64,000 nt of DNA from Falsiroseomonas ponticola (lineage in GTDB: Bacteria; Pseudomonadota; Alphaproteobacteria; Acetobacterales; Acetobacteraceae), in the NCBI RefSeq assembly GCF_016805305.1, contig NZ_JAERQN010000004.1:248001-312000 (forward strand). Direction: 5' to 3'. A program made the translations under genes and the position numbers. The notes beneath the pieces were generated by a model. The model was not told the origin of the DNA, did no database searches, and saw nothing but the letters and a program-made list of their open reading frames with translations. The first letter of the stretch is position 1. Every line of letters starts with the position of its first letter. Positions 8,737 through 18,711 of the stretch are shown here, piece by piece.

Positions 8737-10428
8737 ATGGCGCAATCGGTGGGCCGCAACGGCTTCGCCCTCACGCTGGAGAAATCGCCCGCGCGCGGGA
8801 CGCGCGGCGTGGTGGCGACCAACCATCCCATGGCCTCCGCCGCCGGCGCGGAAGTGCTGCTGGCCGGCGGCAATGCGGTGGATGCCGCCATCGCGGCGCT
8901 GTTTGCGCTGACGGTGGTGGAGCCGATGATGGTCGGGCTGACCGGCGGCGGCGTCTGCCACCTCCGCATGGCCGATGGGCGGCACAAGGTCGTGGACGGC
9001 CTCAGCACCGCGCCCGCCGCGGCGAGCCCCACCATGTACACGCCCGCGCCGGGTTCGGCGCCGGAGGAGCGGGAGACGGTGGGCCGCGCGAATGCCATCG
9101 GCGCGCTCTCCGTCGCCGTGCCGGCGGCGCTGCGGGCCTGGTGCGTCACCTTGGCGGAATACGGGACCTGGCCACTGGCCGATGTCATGGCGCCGGCCAT
9201 CCGCCTGGCGAGCGAGGGCTTTCGCGTCACGCCCTACCTCTCCGACTCCATCGGCGATGCCGGCGCCGACCTGGCGCGCGACCCGGACCTCGCCGCGCGC
9301 TTCCTGGCGGGCGGGGCCAAGCCCGCCGTGGGGTTGAAGCTGGTGCAGGGCGCCTATGCGGAGACGCTGCGCTGCGTGGCCCGCGAGGGAGAGGCAGCGC
9401 TGCATGGCGATGGGTCGCTCGGCGGCGTCGTCGCCGATGCCATCGCGAAGATGGGCGGCATCATCACGCGCGACGACCTCCGCGCCAGCCGCCCGATCCA
9501 GCGCGACCCGATCGGCGGCACCTATCGCGGCTACGAGGTCTTCGCGCCCCCGCCGCCGGCCTCGGCCGGCGTGCATGTCGCGCAGATGCTGAACGTGCTG
9601 GAGGGCTTCGACGTCGCGGGCATGGGCTTCGGCACCGTGGACGGCTTCCATCTGGTCGCGGAGGCGCTGAAGATGGCCTTCGCCGACCGTAGCGCAGCGA
9701 CGGCCGACCCCGACTTCGTCAAGGTCCCGGTCGCGCACCTGACCTCGAAGGACTACGCGGCGCTGCGTCGCGGCGAGATCGACCTGGCGGCGGCGAAGGC
9801 CTGGGCCTCGCATCCCTCGCTGATGGAATCCAACTGCACCACCCATGTCACCGTCGCTGATGCCCACGGCAACATCGTCGCCACGACCCAGACCATCAAC
9901 GCGCTGTTCGGCGCCCGCATGGCCATCCCCGGCACGGGCCTCATCTGCAACAACTACATGCATAACTTCGACCCGCGGCCGGGGCTCGCGCTGTCCGTCG
10001 AGGCGGGCAAGCGCGTCTATACCTCCATGGCGCCGACCATCGCGCTGAGGGACGGCAAGCCCGCCTTCGCGCTCGGCCTGCCGGGGGGCTTGCGCATCTT
10101 CACCTCTGCCTTCCAGGCCGTGCTGAACCTGATCGACCACGGCATGACGCTGCAGCAGGCGGTGGAGGCGCCGCGCATCTGGACGCAGGGCCAGGCGCTG
10201 GAACTGGAGCCCGCCGTGCCGGCCGAGGTCGCGGAAGGCCTGGCCGCGCGCGGCCACAAGGTGCAGCGCGTGCGCACCATCGGCGGCGGCATGAACGCCA
10301 TCGCCTTCGAGGCCGATGGATCGATGACCGGCGCCGCCTGCTGGCGCGCGGATGGTTCGGTGGTGGCACTCGGCGGGGGGCTCGCGCGCGCGGGCATCCG
10401 CTTCTCCGCCGACGCCCCTGTTCTCTGA
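8737..10428 (+). CDS. Gamma-glutamyltransferase family (Ntn hydrolase)
   Basis: 563-aa self-cleaving Ntn hydrolase. The nucleophile is T368, the first Thr of CTTHVTVADAHGN, after which the proenzyme is expected to split into large and small subunits. The N-terminal part has the family motif VVATNHPMASAAGAEVLLAG, and MAPTIALRDGKP lies in the small subunit. I chose the ATG at 8737 because AAGGAGG lies 8 nt upstream; the ATG at 8713 is in frame but lacks a ribosome site. There is no signal peptide, so it is probably a cytoplasmic acylase or gamma-glutamyl hydrolase rather than a periplasmic glutathione enzyme. The dehydrogenase gene follows 11 nt later, forming a two-gene operon. Confidence 0.92.
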   Translation: MAQSVGRNGFALTLEKSPARGTRGVVATNHPMASAAGAEVLLAGGNAVDAAIAALFALTVVEPMMVGLTGGGVCHLRMADGRHKVVDGLSTAPAAASPTMYTPAPGSAPEERETVGRANAIGALSVAVPAALRAWCVTLAEYGTWPLADVMAPAIRLASEGFRVTPYLSDSIGDAGADLARDPDLAARFLAGGAKPAVGLKLVQGAYAETLRCVAREGEAALHGDGSLGGVVADAIAKMGGIITRDDLRASRPIQRDPIGGTYRGYEVFAPPPPASAGVHVAQMLNVLEGFDVAGMGFGTVDGFHLVAEALKMAFADRSAATADPDFVKVPVAHLTSKDYAALRRGEIDLAAAKAWASHPSLMESNCTTHVTVADAHGNIVATTQTINALFGARMAIPGTGLICNNYMHNFDPRPGLALSVEAGKRVYTSMAPTIALRDGKPAFALGLPGGLRIFTSAFQAVLNLIDHGMTLQQAVEAPRIWTQGQALELEPAVPAEVAEGLAARGHKVQRVRTIGGGMNAIAFEADGSMTGAACWRADGSVVALGGGLARAGIRFSADAPVL

Positions 10429-10439
10429 GGAAAGACACG

Positions 10440-11408
10440 ATGACGACGAAGATTGCCCTGCTGCAGCCCATCGCCGGCGAGATGGCCGACATCATCCAGT
10501 CCCTGCTGCCCGAGGGCTTCACCGCCACGGCCGTGAAGGGCCGGAGCGTGGAGGACCTGAAGGCCGAGGTGGCGGATGCGACCTATGCGCTGTGGTGGGA
10601 CGTGCCGGTGCCGGCGGAGGTGCTGGCCGCGGGGCCGAAGCTGAAGCTGGTCCACAAATGGGGTGTCGGCATCGACAACATCGACCTCGACTATTGCCGC
10701 GCCCACGGCATCAAGGTGGCGCGCACCACGGGCAGCAATGCCGCGCCCGTGGCCGACTTCACTATTGGCCTCATGCTGGCGTTGGCGCGGCGCATCGTGC
10801 CCGCGCATAACAGCACGGCCGCTGGCGGCTGGGCCAAGAACGAGGTGTGGAAGCAGTCCATCATGGTGTCCGGCAAGACCGTCGGCATCATCGGGCTCGG
10901 TGCCATCGGCAAGGGCGTGGCGAAGCGCCTGCAGGGCTTCGATTGCCGCGTGCTCTACTACAGCCGCACGCAGCTGCCGCCGGAGCAGGAGAAGGCGCTC
11001 GGCGTCGAATACCGCACGCTCGACGCGCTGCTGCCGGAGGTGGACATCCTCTCGCTGAACTGCCCGCTGACGCCGGAGACGGCGAAGATGATCGACGCCA
11101 AGGCCTTCGCGAAGATGAAGCGCGGCGCGCTGCTGATCAACGTCGCGCGCGGCGGCGTGGTGGTGGAGGCCGACCTGGTGGCGGCGCTGAAGGACGGCAC
11201 GCTGCGCGGCGCCGCCGTCGATGTCTTCGACCAGGAGCCGCCGCCCGCCGACCACCCGCTGCTGCACATGGACAACGTGATCGTCACGCCGCACTGCGCC
11301 TCCACGGCCTATGAGAACAGCCGGCGGAGCATCCAGCACTGGCTGGGCAACATGATGCGGGTGGAGAAGGGCGAAGCGATCCCGGAGCAGGATCGCGTGG
11401 TGGACTGA
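10440..11408 (+). CDS. D-2-hydroxyacid dehydrogenase, NAD(P)-dependent
   Basis: 322-aa dehydrogenase that reduces 2-oxo acids to D-2-hydroxy acids or the reverse. The Rossmann motif is VGIIGLGAIGKGVAKRL. The catalytic triad is R237 (INVARGGVV), E266 (DVFDQEPP) and H285 (TPHCAS). Length and arrangement match the glyoxylate/hydroxypyruvate or phosphoglycerate-dehydrogenase-like group without an ACT domain. It starts 11 nt after the gamma-glutamyltransferase-type gene with AGGA before the ATG, so the two are probably co-transcribed. A strong terminator follows within 50 nt. Substrate is unknown. Confidence 0.94.
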   Translation: MTTKIALLQPIAGEMADIIQSLLPEGFTATAVKGRSVEDLKAEVADATYALWWDVPVPAEVLAAGPKLKLVHKWGVGIDNIDLDYCRAHGIKVARTTGSNAAPVADFTIGLMLALARRIVPAHNSTAAGGWAKNEVWKQSIMVSGKTVGIIGLGAIGKGVAKRLQGFDCRVLYYSRTQLPPEQEKALGVEYRTLDALLPEVDILSLNCPLTPETAKMIDAKAFAKMKRGALLINVARGGVVVEADLVAALKDGTLRGAAVDVFDQEPPPADHPLLHMDNVIVTPHCASTAYENSRRSIQHWLGNMMRVEKGEAIPEQDRVVD

Positions 11409-11428
11409 AGGATCGACCCCTCACCCAA

Positions 11429-11460
11429 CCCTCTCCCCCGTCCGGGGGAGAGGGCTTTTC
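11429..11460 (+). terminator. Rho-independent terminator
   Basis: CCCTCTCCCCCG (11429-11440), loop TC, CGGGGGAGAGGG (11443-11454), then CTTTTC. The 12-bp perfect stem followed by four T residues is a textbook terminator for the plus-strand dehydrogenase gene. It lies between convergent genes, so the same stem may also stop the minus-strand operon ending at 11464, although the T-run on that side is poor. Confidence 0.85.
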
Positions 11461-11463
11461 ACG

Positions 11464-12276
11464 TTACTGCTTGGCGTAGTGGTGGCAGAAGCCGGCGCCG
11501 ATCTCCGTCAGGCGGTCGGCGATCAGCTTACCGGATTCCGCGCTGCACAGCCGCGGATCGCCGGTGCCGAGGCCGTTGGGGCTGACCGCATCATACTCGA
11601 TGGGGACGGTGACTTCCGCGCCCTGGAAATCGAGCGCACCCCAGCCGCTGAAGGGCAGGCCCAACGCTTCCGGCTTGCCGCTGCGGGGCTCCGGCACCAG
11701 GTCCCCGCGGATGCGTTCCGGGAACAGGTGCATGCAGAGGCTGGTCAGCGGATCGGCGCCGTGGCTCGACACCGCCTTCGCCTTCTCCGCGCCCAGCAGC
11801 TTCGGCATCTCCGCATAGGCGATGCGCCAGAGATACAGTGCCGGGATGACGAGCCCCGTCTTGTGCATCACCGCGCGCGTGGCTTCGTTGATGACGGTGA
11901 CGTTGCCGCCATGGCCGTTGATGACGATGAGCTTCGTCAGCTTGTGGCGCAGCAGCTCCCCGAACAGCTCATCCAGCACGGCGCGGAAGGTGGCGGCGGA
12001 GAGTGCGATGCCGCCCGGCATGGGGCCGAAGAAATCGCCCTTGCCGAAGGGCAGCACGGGCGCCACGACGGTGCGCGTGCCCTCCGCCGTCGCGCGCAGC
12101 GCGATCAGCTCCGCCATCTTCTCGGCCAAGAAATAGTCGCCCATCGGCGCGTGCGGGCCCTGGTCCTCATGACTGCCCATGGGCAGCAGGATCACGGGGT
12201 TGGTGGCGTAGAGCGCGCGGGCCTCGCCGCCCGTGATCTCCCCCATACGCACCTTGGTCGGGGACAGCGTCGTCAT
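11464..12276 (-). CDS. Creatininase-family amidohydrolase (variant metal site)
   Basis: 270-aa protein of the creatininase/formamide hydrolase fold. The metal-binding N-terminus reads LPMGSHEDQGPHAPMGDYF: E37 and D47 are kept, but the usual EQHG is EDQG, so the His ligand is Gln39. VINGHGGN is intact, while the usual HAGxxETS motif is altered to SHGADPLTS. This points to a subfamily with a changed metal site, so creatininase activity should not be assumed. GAGGA precedes the ATG. It is the last gene of the minus-strand transporter series and might hydrolyse an imported cyclic amide. Confidence 0.87.
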   Translation of the reverse strand: MTTLSPTKVRMGEITGGEARALYATNPVILLPMGSHEDQGPHAPMGDYFLAEKMAELIALRATAEGTRTVVAPVLPFGKGDFFGPMPGGIALSAATFRAVLDELFGELLRHKLTKLIVINGHGGNVTVINEATRAVMHKTGLVIPALYLWRIAYAEMPKLLGAEKAKAVSSHGADPLTSLCMHLFPERIRGDLVPEPRSGKPEALGLPFSGWGALDFQGAEVTVPIEYDAVSPNGLGTGDPRLCSAESGKLIADRLTEIGAGFCHHYAKQ

Positions 12277-12293
12277 CTGGCTCTTCCTCTTGT

Positions 12294-13268
12294 TCAGCCG
12301 ATCTCTTCGGCCCGGATGCAGGCCACACGGTGCCCGCTTTGGTCGAGGCTGCGAAGCGGGGGCACCGCCTCCGCGCAGGCGGGGCGGGCATGCAGGCAGC
12401 GCGTGCGGAACACGCAGCCGGATGGCGGGTTGGTGGGGCTCGGCGGCTCCCCCGGCAGGATCACGCGCTTCGCGCGCTTCGCGGGATCGAGCATCGGCGT
12501 CGCCGACAGCAGCGCCACGGTGTAGGGATGCAGCGGCCGCGCGAAGACCTGGGCGACGGGCCCTTCCTCCATGACGCGGCCCAGATACATGACGATGACG
12601 CGGTCACAGAGATGCCGCACCACCGGCAGATCATGGCTGATGAACAGCATGGCCAGGCCGAGATCGCCGCGCAGCTCCGCCAGCAGCTTCACCACCTGCG
12701 CCTGGATGGAGACATCGAGCGCCGAGACCGGTTCATCCGCCACCAGGAAATCGGGCGAGGTCGCCAGCGCGCGCGCGATGCCGAGGCGCTGCCGCTGCCC
12801 GCCGCTGAACTCATGCGGATAGGCGCCCATGCGCTGCGGGTCGAGGCCCACGCGCCGGAACAGCGCCGCGGTGCGCTCCTCGCGCTCGGCGGCGTTCAGC
12901 GTGGTGTGGATGGTCAGCCCATCCATCACCTGCGCGCCGATGCTGCGCCGCGCATCGAGGCTGCCGAAGGGGTCCTGGAAGACGATACCCATGCGGGCCC
13001 GCAGCTTCCGCCATGCGCTGCTGCCGGGCTTGGGCAGGGGTTCGCCATCGAAGCGCACGCTGCCGCCCGTGGCCGCCAGCAGGCCCAGCAGCAGGCGTCC
13101 CAGCGTGGACTTGCCGCTGCCGCTTTCGCCGACGACGCCCAGCGCCTCACCCTTCGCGACGGTCGCATCCACGCCGGCGACGGCGCGCACGGGCCGCCCG
13201 CCGGCCAGGATGCCGCGCGGGGCGAAGCTCATCTCCACCGCCTCCGCCACTACCAGCGGCGCGGTCAT
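12294..13268 (-). CDS. Peptide-type ABC transporter ATP-binding protein (DppF/OppF-like)
   Basis: 324-aa ATPase of the oligopeptide/dipeptide/nickel family. Walker A is GESGSGKST, the signature is SGGQRQRLGIARAL, Walker B is FLVADEPVSALD and the H-loop is FISHDLPVVRHL. The C-terminal extension has the Pro- and Cys-containing oligopeptide-transporter domain (SGCVFRTRC). The ATG at 13268 overlaps the stop of the permease-ATPase fusion (ATGA); the frame is open further upstream, but only as a shadow of that gene. It pairs with the ATPase half of the fusion to form the NBD heterodimer. Confidence 0.95.
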   Translation of the reverse strand: MTAPLVVAEAVEMSFAPRGILAGGRPVRAVAGVDATVAKGEALGVVGESGSGKSTLGRLLLGLLAATGGSVRFDGEPLPKPGSSAWRKLRARMGIVFQDPFGSLDARRSIGAQVMDGLTIHTTLNAAEREERTAALFRRVGLDPQRMGAYPHEFSGGQRQRLGIARALATSPDFLVADEPVSALDVSIQAQVVKLLAELRGDLGLAMLFISHDLPVVRHLCDRVIVMYLGRVMEEGPVAQVFARPLHPYTVALLSATPMLDPAKRAKRVILPGEPPSPTNPPSGCVFRTRCLHARPACAEAVPPLRSLDQSGHRVACIRAEEIG

Positions 13269-15088
13269 GGCGCGATCTCCCGCCAGCGGATGCAGCGCAC
13301 GGCACGGTCCCCCTGCCCTTCCAGCGCGGGCGGCGCGGCGTTGCAGGCCTCCGTCGCATGGGCGCAGCGCGGCGCGAAGCGGCAGCCCGGCGGCCACTGG
13401 TCGGGCCGCGGCACGACGCCGGGGATCCCCTCGGGCTCCACATCGCCATCCGGCACGGCGGCGAGCAGCGCGCGGGTGTAGGGATGCAGCGGGTGGGCGA
13501 AGACCTCCGCCACCGGGCCGCGCTCCACCACCTGCGCGGCGTACATGACGACGACGTCCTCGGCCACTTCGGCCACGACGCCGAGCGAATGGGTGATGAG
13601 CACGACGCCCATCCCCTCCTCCCGCCGCAGCACCGCGAGCAGTTCCAGGATCGCCGCCTGCACCGTGACGTCGAGCGCCGTCGTCGGTTCATCCGCGATC
13701 AGCAGCCGCGGCTTGTTGGCGATGGCCATCGCGATCATCACGCGCTGGCGCATGCCACCGGAGAGTTCATGCGGATAGGCGCGGGCGCGGCGTTCAGGAT
13801 CGGCGATGCCGACGCGCTTCAGCAGGTCCACTGCTTCCCGTCGCGCGGCCTCCGCCGTCACGTCGCGATGGGCGCGGATGGCTTCCGCCACCTGGTCGCC
13901 GATGCGGTGCACGGGGTTCAGGCTGCTCATCGGGTCCTGGAAGACCATCGCCATGGCGCCGCCGCGCAGCTTGCGGCGCTGCGCCTCCGGCATCCGCAGC
14001 AGGTCCTCGCCCTCGAACCGCGCGACACCATCGGCGGCGCGCGCCGCGGGCGGCAGCAGGCCCATGATGGCCGTGGCCGCCATGGATTTGCCGGAGCCGC
14101 TCTCCCCCACAATGGCCAGCGTGCGGCCGGCGGAGAGGCTGAAGGAGACATCCTCCACCGGCTTGATGACGCCGCCCGGCACCGCGATCTCCACCGTCAG
14201 CCCCTGCACCTCCAGCAGCGGCGCGGGCGAGGCCGGCGGGGGGAACAGCCCCGGCAGCAGCCGGTCCACCAGCCGCAGCCGCTTGGCACCACCGCCACCG
14301 CGCTTGTCCGCGATGTCGCGCACGGCGTCGCAGAGGATGTTCATCGCGAGGATGGTGAAGGTCAGCGCCACGCAGGGCCAGACCAGCAGCATCGGCGCCT
14401 GTTCCATGGTGGATCGCGCACCACGGATCATCAGGCCCCAGGACGGCGTCGGCGGCACCACGCCGAGGCCGAGGAAGGAGAGCCCCGATTCCAGCACCAC
14501 CGCCGCCGCGACGGCGAGGGAGAATTGCACCAGCACCGGTCCCGCGATGTTCGGCAGCACCGTGCGCAGCAGGATGCGCGTGGTCGGCGCGCCGAGCGCG
14601 CGCACGGCCTCCACATAATCCTGGTTCCGCGCCGACAGCACCTCCGCGAAGCTCACGCGGATGAAGCCGGGGAGGTAGAGGACCGACAGCACCAGGATCA
14701 GCGTCGCCGTGCCCGGGCCGAGCAGCGTGACGACCAGCAGTGCCAGCAGCACCGGCGGGAAGCACAGCACGACATCCGCGCCGCGGATCGCCAGGAACTC
14801 CGCCACCCCGCGGAACCAGCCGCCGAGCAGCCCGAGTGCCGTGCCGACCACGGCCGCGATGGCGGAGGAGATGAAGGCCACCATCAGCGACGACCGCGCG
14901 CCCCAGATCAGGCGCGACAGCACGTCCCGCCCGAATTCGTCGCGCCCGAGCGGGCTGCCCGGCAGCCAGGCCGCGAGCCGGTTCGCGACATCCTGCCGGA
15001 TCGGGTCCGGCATGGGCAGCAACGGCGCCGCGGCCGCGACCAGGCAGATGAACAGGACCGCGAGGCCCGGGAGATAGAGGCGTCTCAT
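13265..15088 (-). CDS. Fused peptide-type ABC permease (DppC-like) and ATPase (DppD-like)
   Basis: 607-aa fusion. Residues 1 to about 270 are a DppC/OppC permease: an N-terminal helix, then [21 protein letters not shown] (typical of the family), about six helices, and the EAA loop [20 protein letters not shown] charged linker ([13 protein letters not shown]) leads to a complete DppD-type ATPase from about residue 295: Walker [10 protein letters not shown], signature [15 protein letters not shown], Walker [13 protein letters not shown], plus the C-terminal Cys-containing domain. Such permease-ATPase fusions occur elsewhere in this transporter family. It overlaps both neighbours by 4 nt and fixes 1:1 stoichiometry of permease and ATPase. 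Confidence 0.95.
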   Translation of the reverse strand: MRRLYLPGLAVLFICLVAAAAPLLPMPDPIRQDVANRLAAWLPGSPLGRDEFGRDVLSRLIWGARSSLMVAFISSAIAAVVGTALGLLGGWFRGVAEFLAIRGADVVLCFPPVLLALLVVTLLGPGTATLILVLSVLYLPGFIRVSFAEVLSARNQDYVEAVRALGAPTTRILLRTVLPNIAGPVLVQFSLAVAAAVVLESGLSFLGLGVVPPTPSWGLMIRGARSTMEQAPMLLVWPCVALTFTILAMNILCDAVRDIADKRGGGGAKRLRLVDRLLPGLFPPPASPAPLLEVQGLTVEIAVPGGVIKPVEDVSFSLSAGRTLAIVGESGSGKSMAATAIMGLLPPAARAADGVARFEGEDLLRMPEAQRRKLRGGAMAMVFQDPMSSLNPVHRIGDQVAEAIRAHRDVTAEAARREAVDLLKRVGIADPERRARAYPHELSGGMRQRVMIAMAIANKPRLLIADEPTTALDVTVQAAILELLAVLRREEGMGVVLITHSLGVVAEVAEDVVVMYAAQVVERGPVAEVFAHPLHPYTRALLAAVPDGDVEPEGIPGVVPRPDQWPPGCRFAPRCAHATEACNAAPPALEGQGDRAVRCIRWREIAP

Positions 15089-16035
15089 GACCGGCTGATC
15101 CGCGGATCGAGGGCGGCGTAGAGCAGGTCCATCGCCAGGTTGATGAGCAGGAACAGCGCGGAGACCGTCAGCACGATGCCGACCACCATCGGGTAGTCCC
15201 GCCCCTCCACCGCGCGCAGCAGCGGCGTGGAGAGGCCCGGCCAGTTGAAGACGTATTCCACCAGCACCGTACCGCCAAGCAGCGTGCCCATCTGCAGGCC
15301 GAGCACGGTGGTGACGGGGATCAGCGCGTTGCGCACGACATGGCGCGTCAGAACGCGCCGCGGCGTCAGCCCCTTCGCCCGCGCGGTGCGGACATGGTCG
15401 CGGGACAGCGCATCCAGCACGGAAGCGCGCGTCATGCGGAAGACCGTCGCCGTCAGCCCCTTGGCGATGGCGATCGCGGGCAGCGACAGCAGCAGCAGGT
15501 GGCGCGCGGGGTCCTGTGCCAGCGGCACGTAGCCCCCCGCCGGCATCCAGCGCAGTGTCTGCGCCAGCAGCAGGATCAGCAGCGTGCCCAGCACGAAGAC
15601 CGGCACCGCCTGCAGCAGCGCCGCCACCCAGGATGCGGCACGGTCGAAGGCCCCGCCAGCGCGCACCGCGGCATAGGTGCCGGCCGGCAATGCGATGAGG
15701 ATGGAAAGCAGCGTGCCGGCCAGGATGAGTTCGAGGGTGCGCGGCAGGCGCAACAGGATCTCCTCCGCCACCGGATAGTCATCCACCAGCGAATTGCCGA
15801 GGTCGCCGCGCGACAGCCCCTCCAGGAAGGCCAGGTATTGCTCCCAGATCGGCCGGTTGAGGCCGAGCTTCTCCCGCAGTTCGGCGATGGCATAGGCATC
15901 CGGCATGGCGCCACCGGTGGAAAGCAGCAGTTCCGCCGGATCGCCGGGGACCATGTGCAGCGCCATGAAGACGACCGTCGCCACCACCCACATGAGCAGC
16001 AGCGACACGCCGATGCGCTTGGCGATCCAGAGCAT
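15085..16035 (-). CDS. Peptide-type ABC transporter permease (DppB-like)
   Basis: 316-aa permease with the DppB/OppB hallmarks: the first helix begins at the N-terminus (WIAKRIGVSLLLMWVVATVV), then the periplasmic HMVPGDPAELLL motif, about five more helices, and the EAA loop RTARAKGLTPRRVLTRHVVRN. The ATG at 16035 shares one base with the stop of the binding-protein gene (TGATG); a TTG one codon earlier is a less likely start. It forms the channel with the permease half of the next gene. Confidence 0.95.
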   Translation of the reverse strand: MLWIAKRIGVSLLLMWVVATVVFMALHMVPGDPAELLLSTGGAMPDAYAIAELREKLGLNRPIWEQYLAFLEGLSRGDLGNSLVDDYPVAEEILLRLPRTLELILAGTLLSILIALPAGTYAAVRAGGAFDRAASWVAALLQAVPVFVLGTLLILLLAQTLRWMPAGGYVPLAQDPARHLLLLSLPAIAIAKGLTATVFRMTRASVLDALSRDHVRTARAKGLTPRRVLTRHVVRNALIPVTTVLGLQMGTLLGGTVLVEYVFNWPGLSTPLLRAVEGRDYPMVVGIVLTVSALFLLINLAMDLLYAALDPRISRS

Positions 16036-17567
16036 CAACCGAAGGCCGCGAATTCCAGCAGGGCGCCGGATGCGGTGGACAGCGCGGCGGGCAGGTTGGC
16101 GAAACCCGTGATGCGGCGGTCGAAGCCGTAGCCCTGCTCGCGCCAGGCGAGGCCGACCAGCGGTACTTCCTCCAGCGCCGCGCGCTGCATGTCGCGATAG
16201 ATCTCGATGCGCTTCGCCTGGTCGAATTCCTGCCGGCCCTTCGCCAGCAACTCCGTCGTGCGCGGCGCGCGGACGCCGAAGGAACGGCCATGCGCGGGCG
16301 ACAGGGACGTATCCATCACCACGCTCAGCCCATCCGGATCGTTGAATTCGGAGGAGACACCATGTACCGCCAGGTCATACTGCCCGCGGATGCCGCGGCT
16401 GACGCGCGTGGACCAGTCCACCAGCTGAAGCTCCGCGCGGATGCCGATGGCCGCCAGGTATTGCTGGCTGATCTCCGCGCTGTCCTTGTGCATGGCGAAT
16501 TGCGAGGCGGCGAGCAGGGTGGTGTTGAAGCCGTTCGGGTGGCCCGCCTGCGCCAGCAGCGCCTTCGACCGCTCGGGATCATAGGCGTGGCCGCGGGAGA
16601 GTTCCGCATCGAACCAGGGCGTGCCCTCGGAGATCGGCATGCCCTCCAGCACCTTGCCGCGGCCGGAGAAGGCGACGCGCACGATGTCGTCCCGCTTCAC
16701 CGCATGCGCCACGGCGCGGCGCACCAGCGGGTTGTCGAAGGGCGGGCGCGTGCCGTTGAACAGGATGTCCATGAAGGGGCCCATCTGGGTCGCCAGCGTG
16801 AGGCGCGGATCGGCCTCCACCGCCGCCATGCCGGACCAGGGCACGTATTCGATCATGTCCATGTCGCCGGATTGCAGCGCGGCGAGGCGAAGGTTCTCAT
16901 CCGCATAGACGGTGAAGCGGATGGTGCGCGTGCGCGGCAGGCCGGGCACCCAGTAGTTCGGCACGGCCTGCACCTCGATCCAGGTGCCGCGTTCCTGCGA
17001 CGTCACGCGGTAGGGCCCGCAGCCGACCGGCGCGTTCATGTCGCGCGACCCGCGCCAGACGATGGCCATGTTGTAGTTGGTGAACCACAGCGGGACGGTG
17101 GCGGAGGGTTCCTTCATCACCAGGCGCACGGTATGCGCATCCGGCGTCTCGACGCGCTCCACCTGCTGCATCTGCTGGCGGTAATAGGCGGTGGAGCGTT
17201 CGGCGGCCATCTGCTCGATGGTCCACTTCACATCCTCGGCCGTCACCTTCTCCCCATTGTGGAAGACGGCTTCGGGACGCAGCTTGAAGACCCAGGCGCC
17301 CTGCGCATCCAGCGACCATTCGCGCGCCAGCTCACCGCGCATCTCCCCCTTCTCGTCGAAGCCGACCAGGCGGCGATGGATCAGCAGCTTCACCGTGCCG
17401 GCGGAAGCGCCGGTGGAAACCCACGGCTGCAGGTTGGGCGGCCAGGCCGAAAGGCCGTAGCGGATCGTCGCCGGCCGCTGCTGCGCGCGCGCCGGGTTGA
17501 CCAGCACGGGCAGCATGGCCCCGCCTGCGGCGGCGCCGAGAAGGGTGCGTCGGTTCAGCGTCGGCAT
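16035..17567 (-). CDS. Peptide-type ABC transporter substrate-binding protein (family 5)
   Basis: 510-aa periplasmic protein of SBP family 5 (DppA/OppA/NikA). It has a Tat-type signal with NRRTLLGAAAGGA, ending near NPARA. Family features are REWSLDAQGAWVFKLRPEAVFHNG, AEDVKWTIEQM and VGCGPYRVTS. I chose the ATG at 17567, which begins at the signal peptide and has AGGA upstream. The cognate permease and ATPase genes follow directly. The ligand may be a peptide, an opine or another amine-containing compound. A promoter candidate with TTGACA lies just upstream. Confidence 0.94.
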   Translation of the reverse strand: MPTLNRRTLLGAAAGGAMLPVLVNPARAQQRPATIRYGLSAWPPNLQPWVSTGASAGTVKLLIHRRLVGFDEKGEMRGELAREWSLDAQGAWVFKLRPEAVFHNGEKVTAEDVKWTIEQMAAERSTAYYRQQMQQVERVETPDAHTVRLVMKEPSATVPLWFTNYNMAIVWRGSRDMNAPVGCGPYRVTSQERGTWIEVQAVPNYWVPGLPRTRTIRFTVYADENLRLAALQSGDMDMIEYVPWSGMAAVEADPRLTLATQMGPFMDILFNGTRPPFDNPLVRRAVAHAVKRDDIVRVAFSGRGKVLEGMPISEGTPWFDAELSRGHAYDPERSKALLAQAGHPNGFNTTLLAASQFAMHKDSAEISQQYLAAIGIRAELQLVDWSTRVSRGIRGQYDLAVHGVSSEFNDPDGLSVVMDTSLSPAHGRSFGVRAPRTTELLAKGRQEFDQAKRIEIYRDMQRAALEEVPLVGLAWREQGYGFDRRITGFANLPAALSTASGALLEFAAFG

Positions 17568-17596
17568 GGGGACATCCTGCGGCTCCGGTCCCTGCG

Positions 17597-17625
17597 ATGC
17601 CACGGGACGGGGCCGTCCCTGTCAA
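17597..17625 (-). promoter_or_regulatory. Promoter candidate with palindromic spacer for the peptide-type ABC operon
   Basis: Read on the minus strand, a perfect -35 TTGACA (17620-17625) is followed by exactly 17 nt and TGGCAT as -10 (17597-17602), about 30 nt before the binding-protein ATG. The entire spacer is a perfect inverted repeat, GGGACGG-CC-CCGTCCC, plus one base. A palindrome lying between the two hexamers is a classic repressor position. The weak -10 keeps confidence moderate. Confidence 0.45.
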
Positions 17626-17652
17626 GCGGAATGCGGCCGCAAAAATTCCCTC

Positions 17653-18707
<1,055 letters not shown>

Positions 18708-18711
<4 letters not shown>

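Noticed and set aside
6921-10257. Long minus-strand open frames (769 and 832 codons) opposite the ATPase and transpeptidase-type genes
   Set aside because: They are antisense to genes with intact catalytic motifs, contain no recognisable domain, and have shadow-type composition.
13265-15088. Frameshift or misassembly joining two genes
   Set aside because: Both domains are in one uninterrupted frame with a plausible charged linker, and the gene keeps 4-nt overlaps with both neighbours, as expected for a genuine fusion.
13013-15121. 702-codon plus-strand open frame
   Set aside because: Antisense to the permease-ATPase fusion, which has complete Walker and EAA motifs; the plus frame is rich in Arg, His and Gln without domains.
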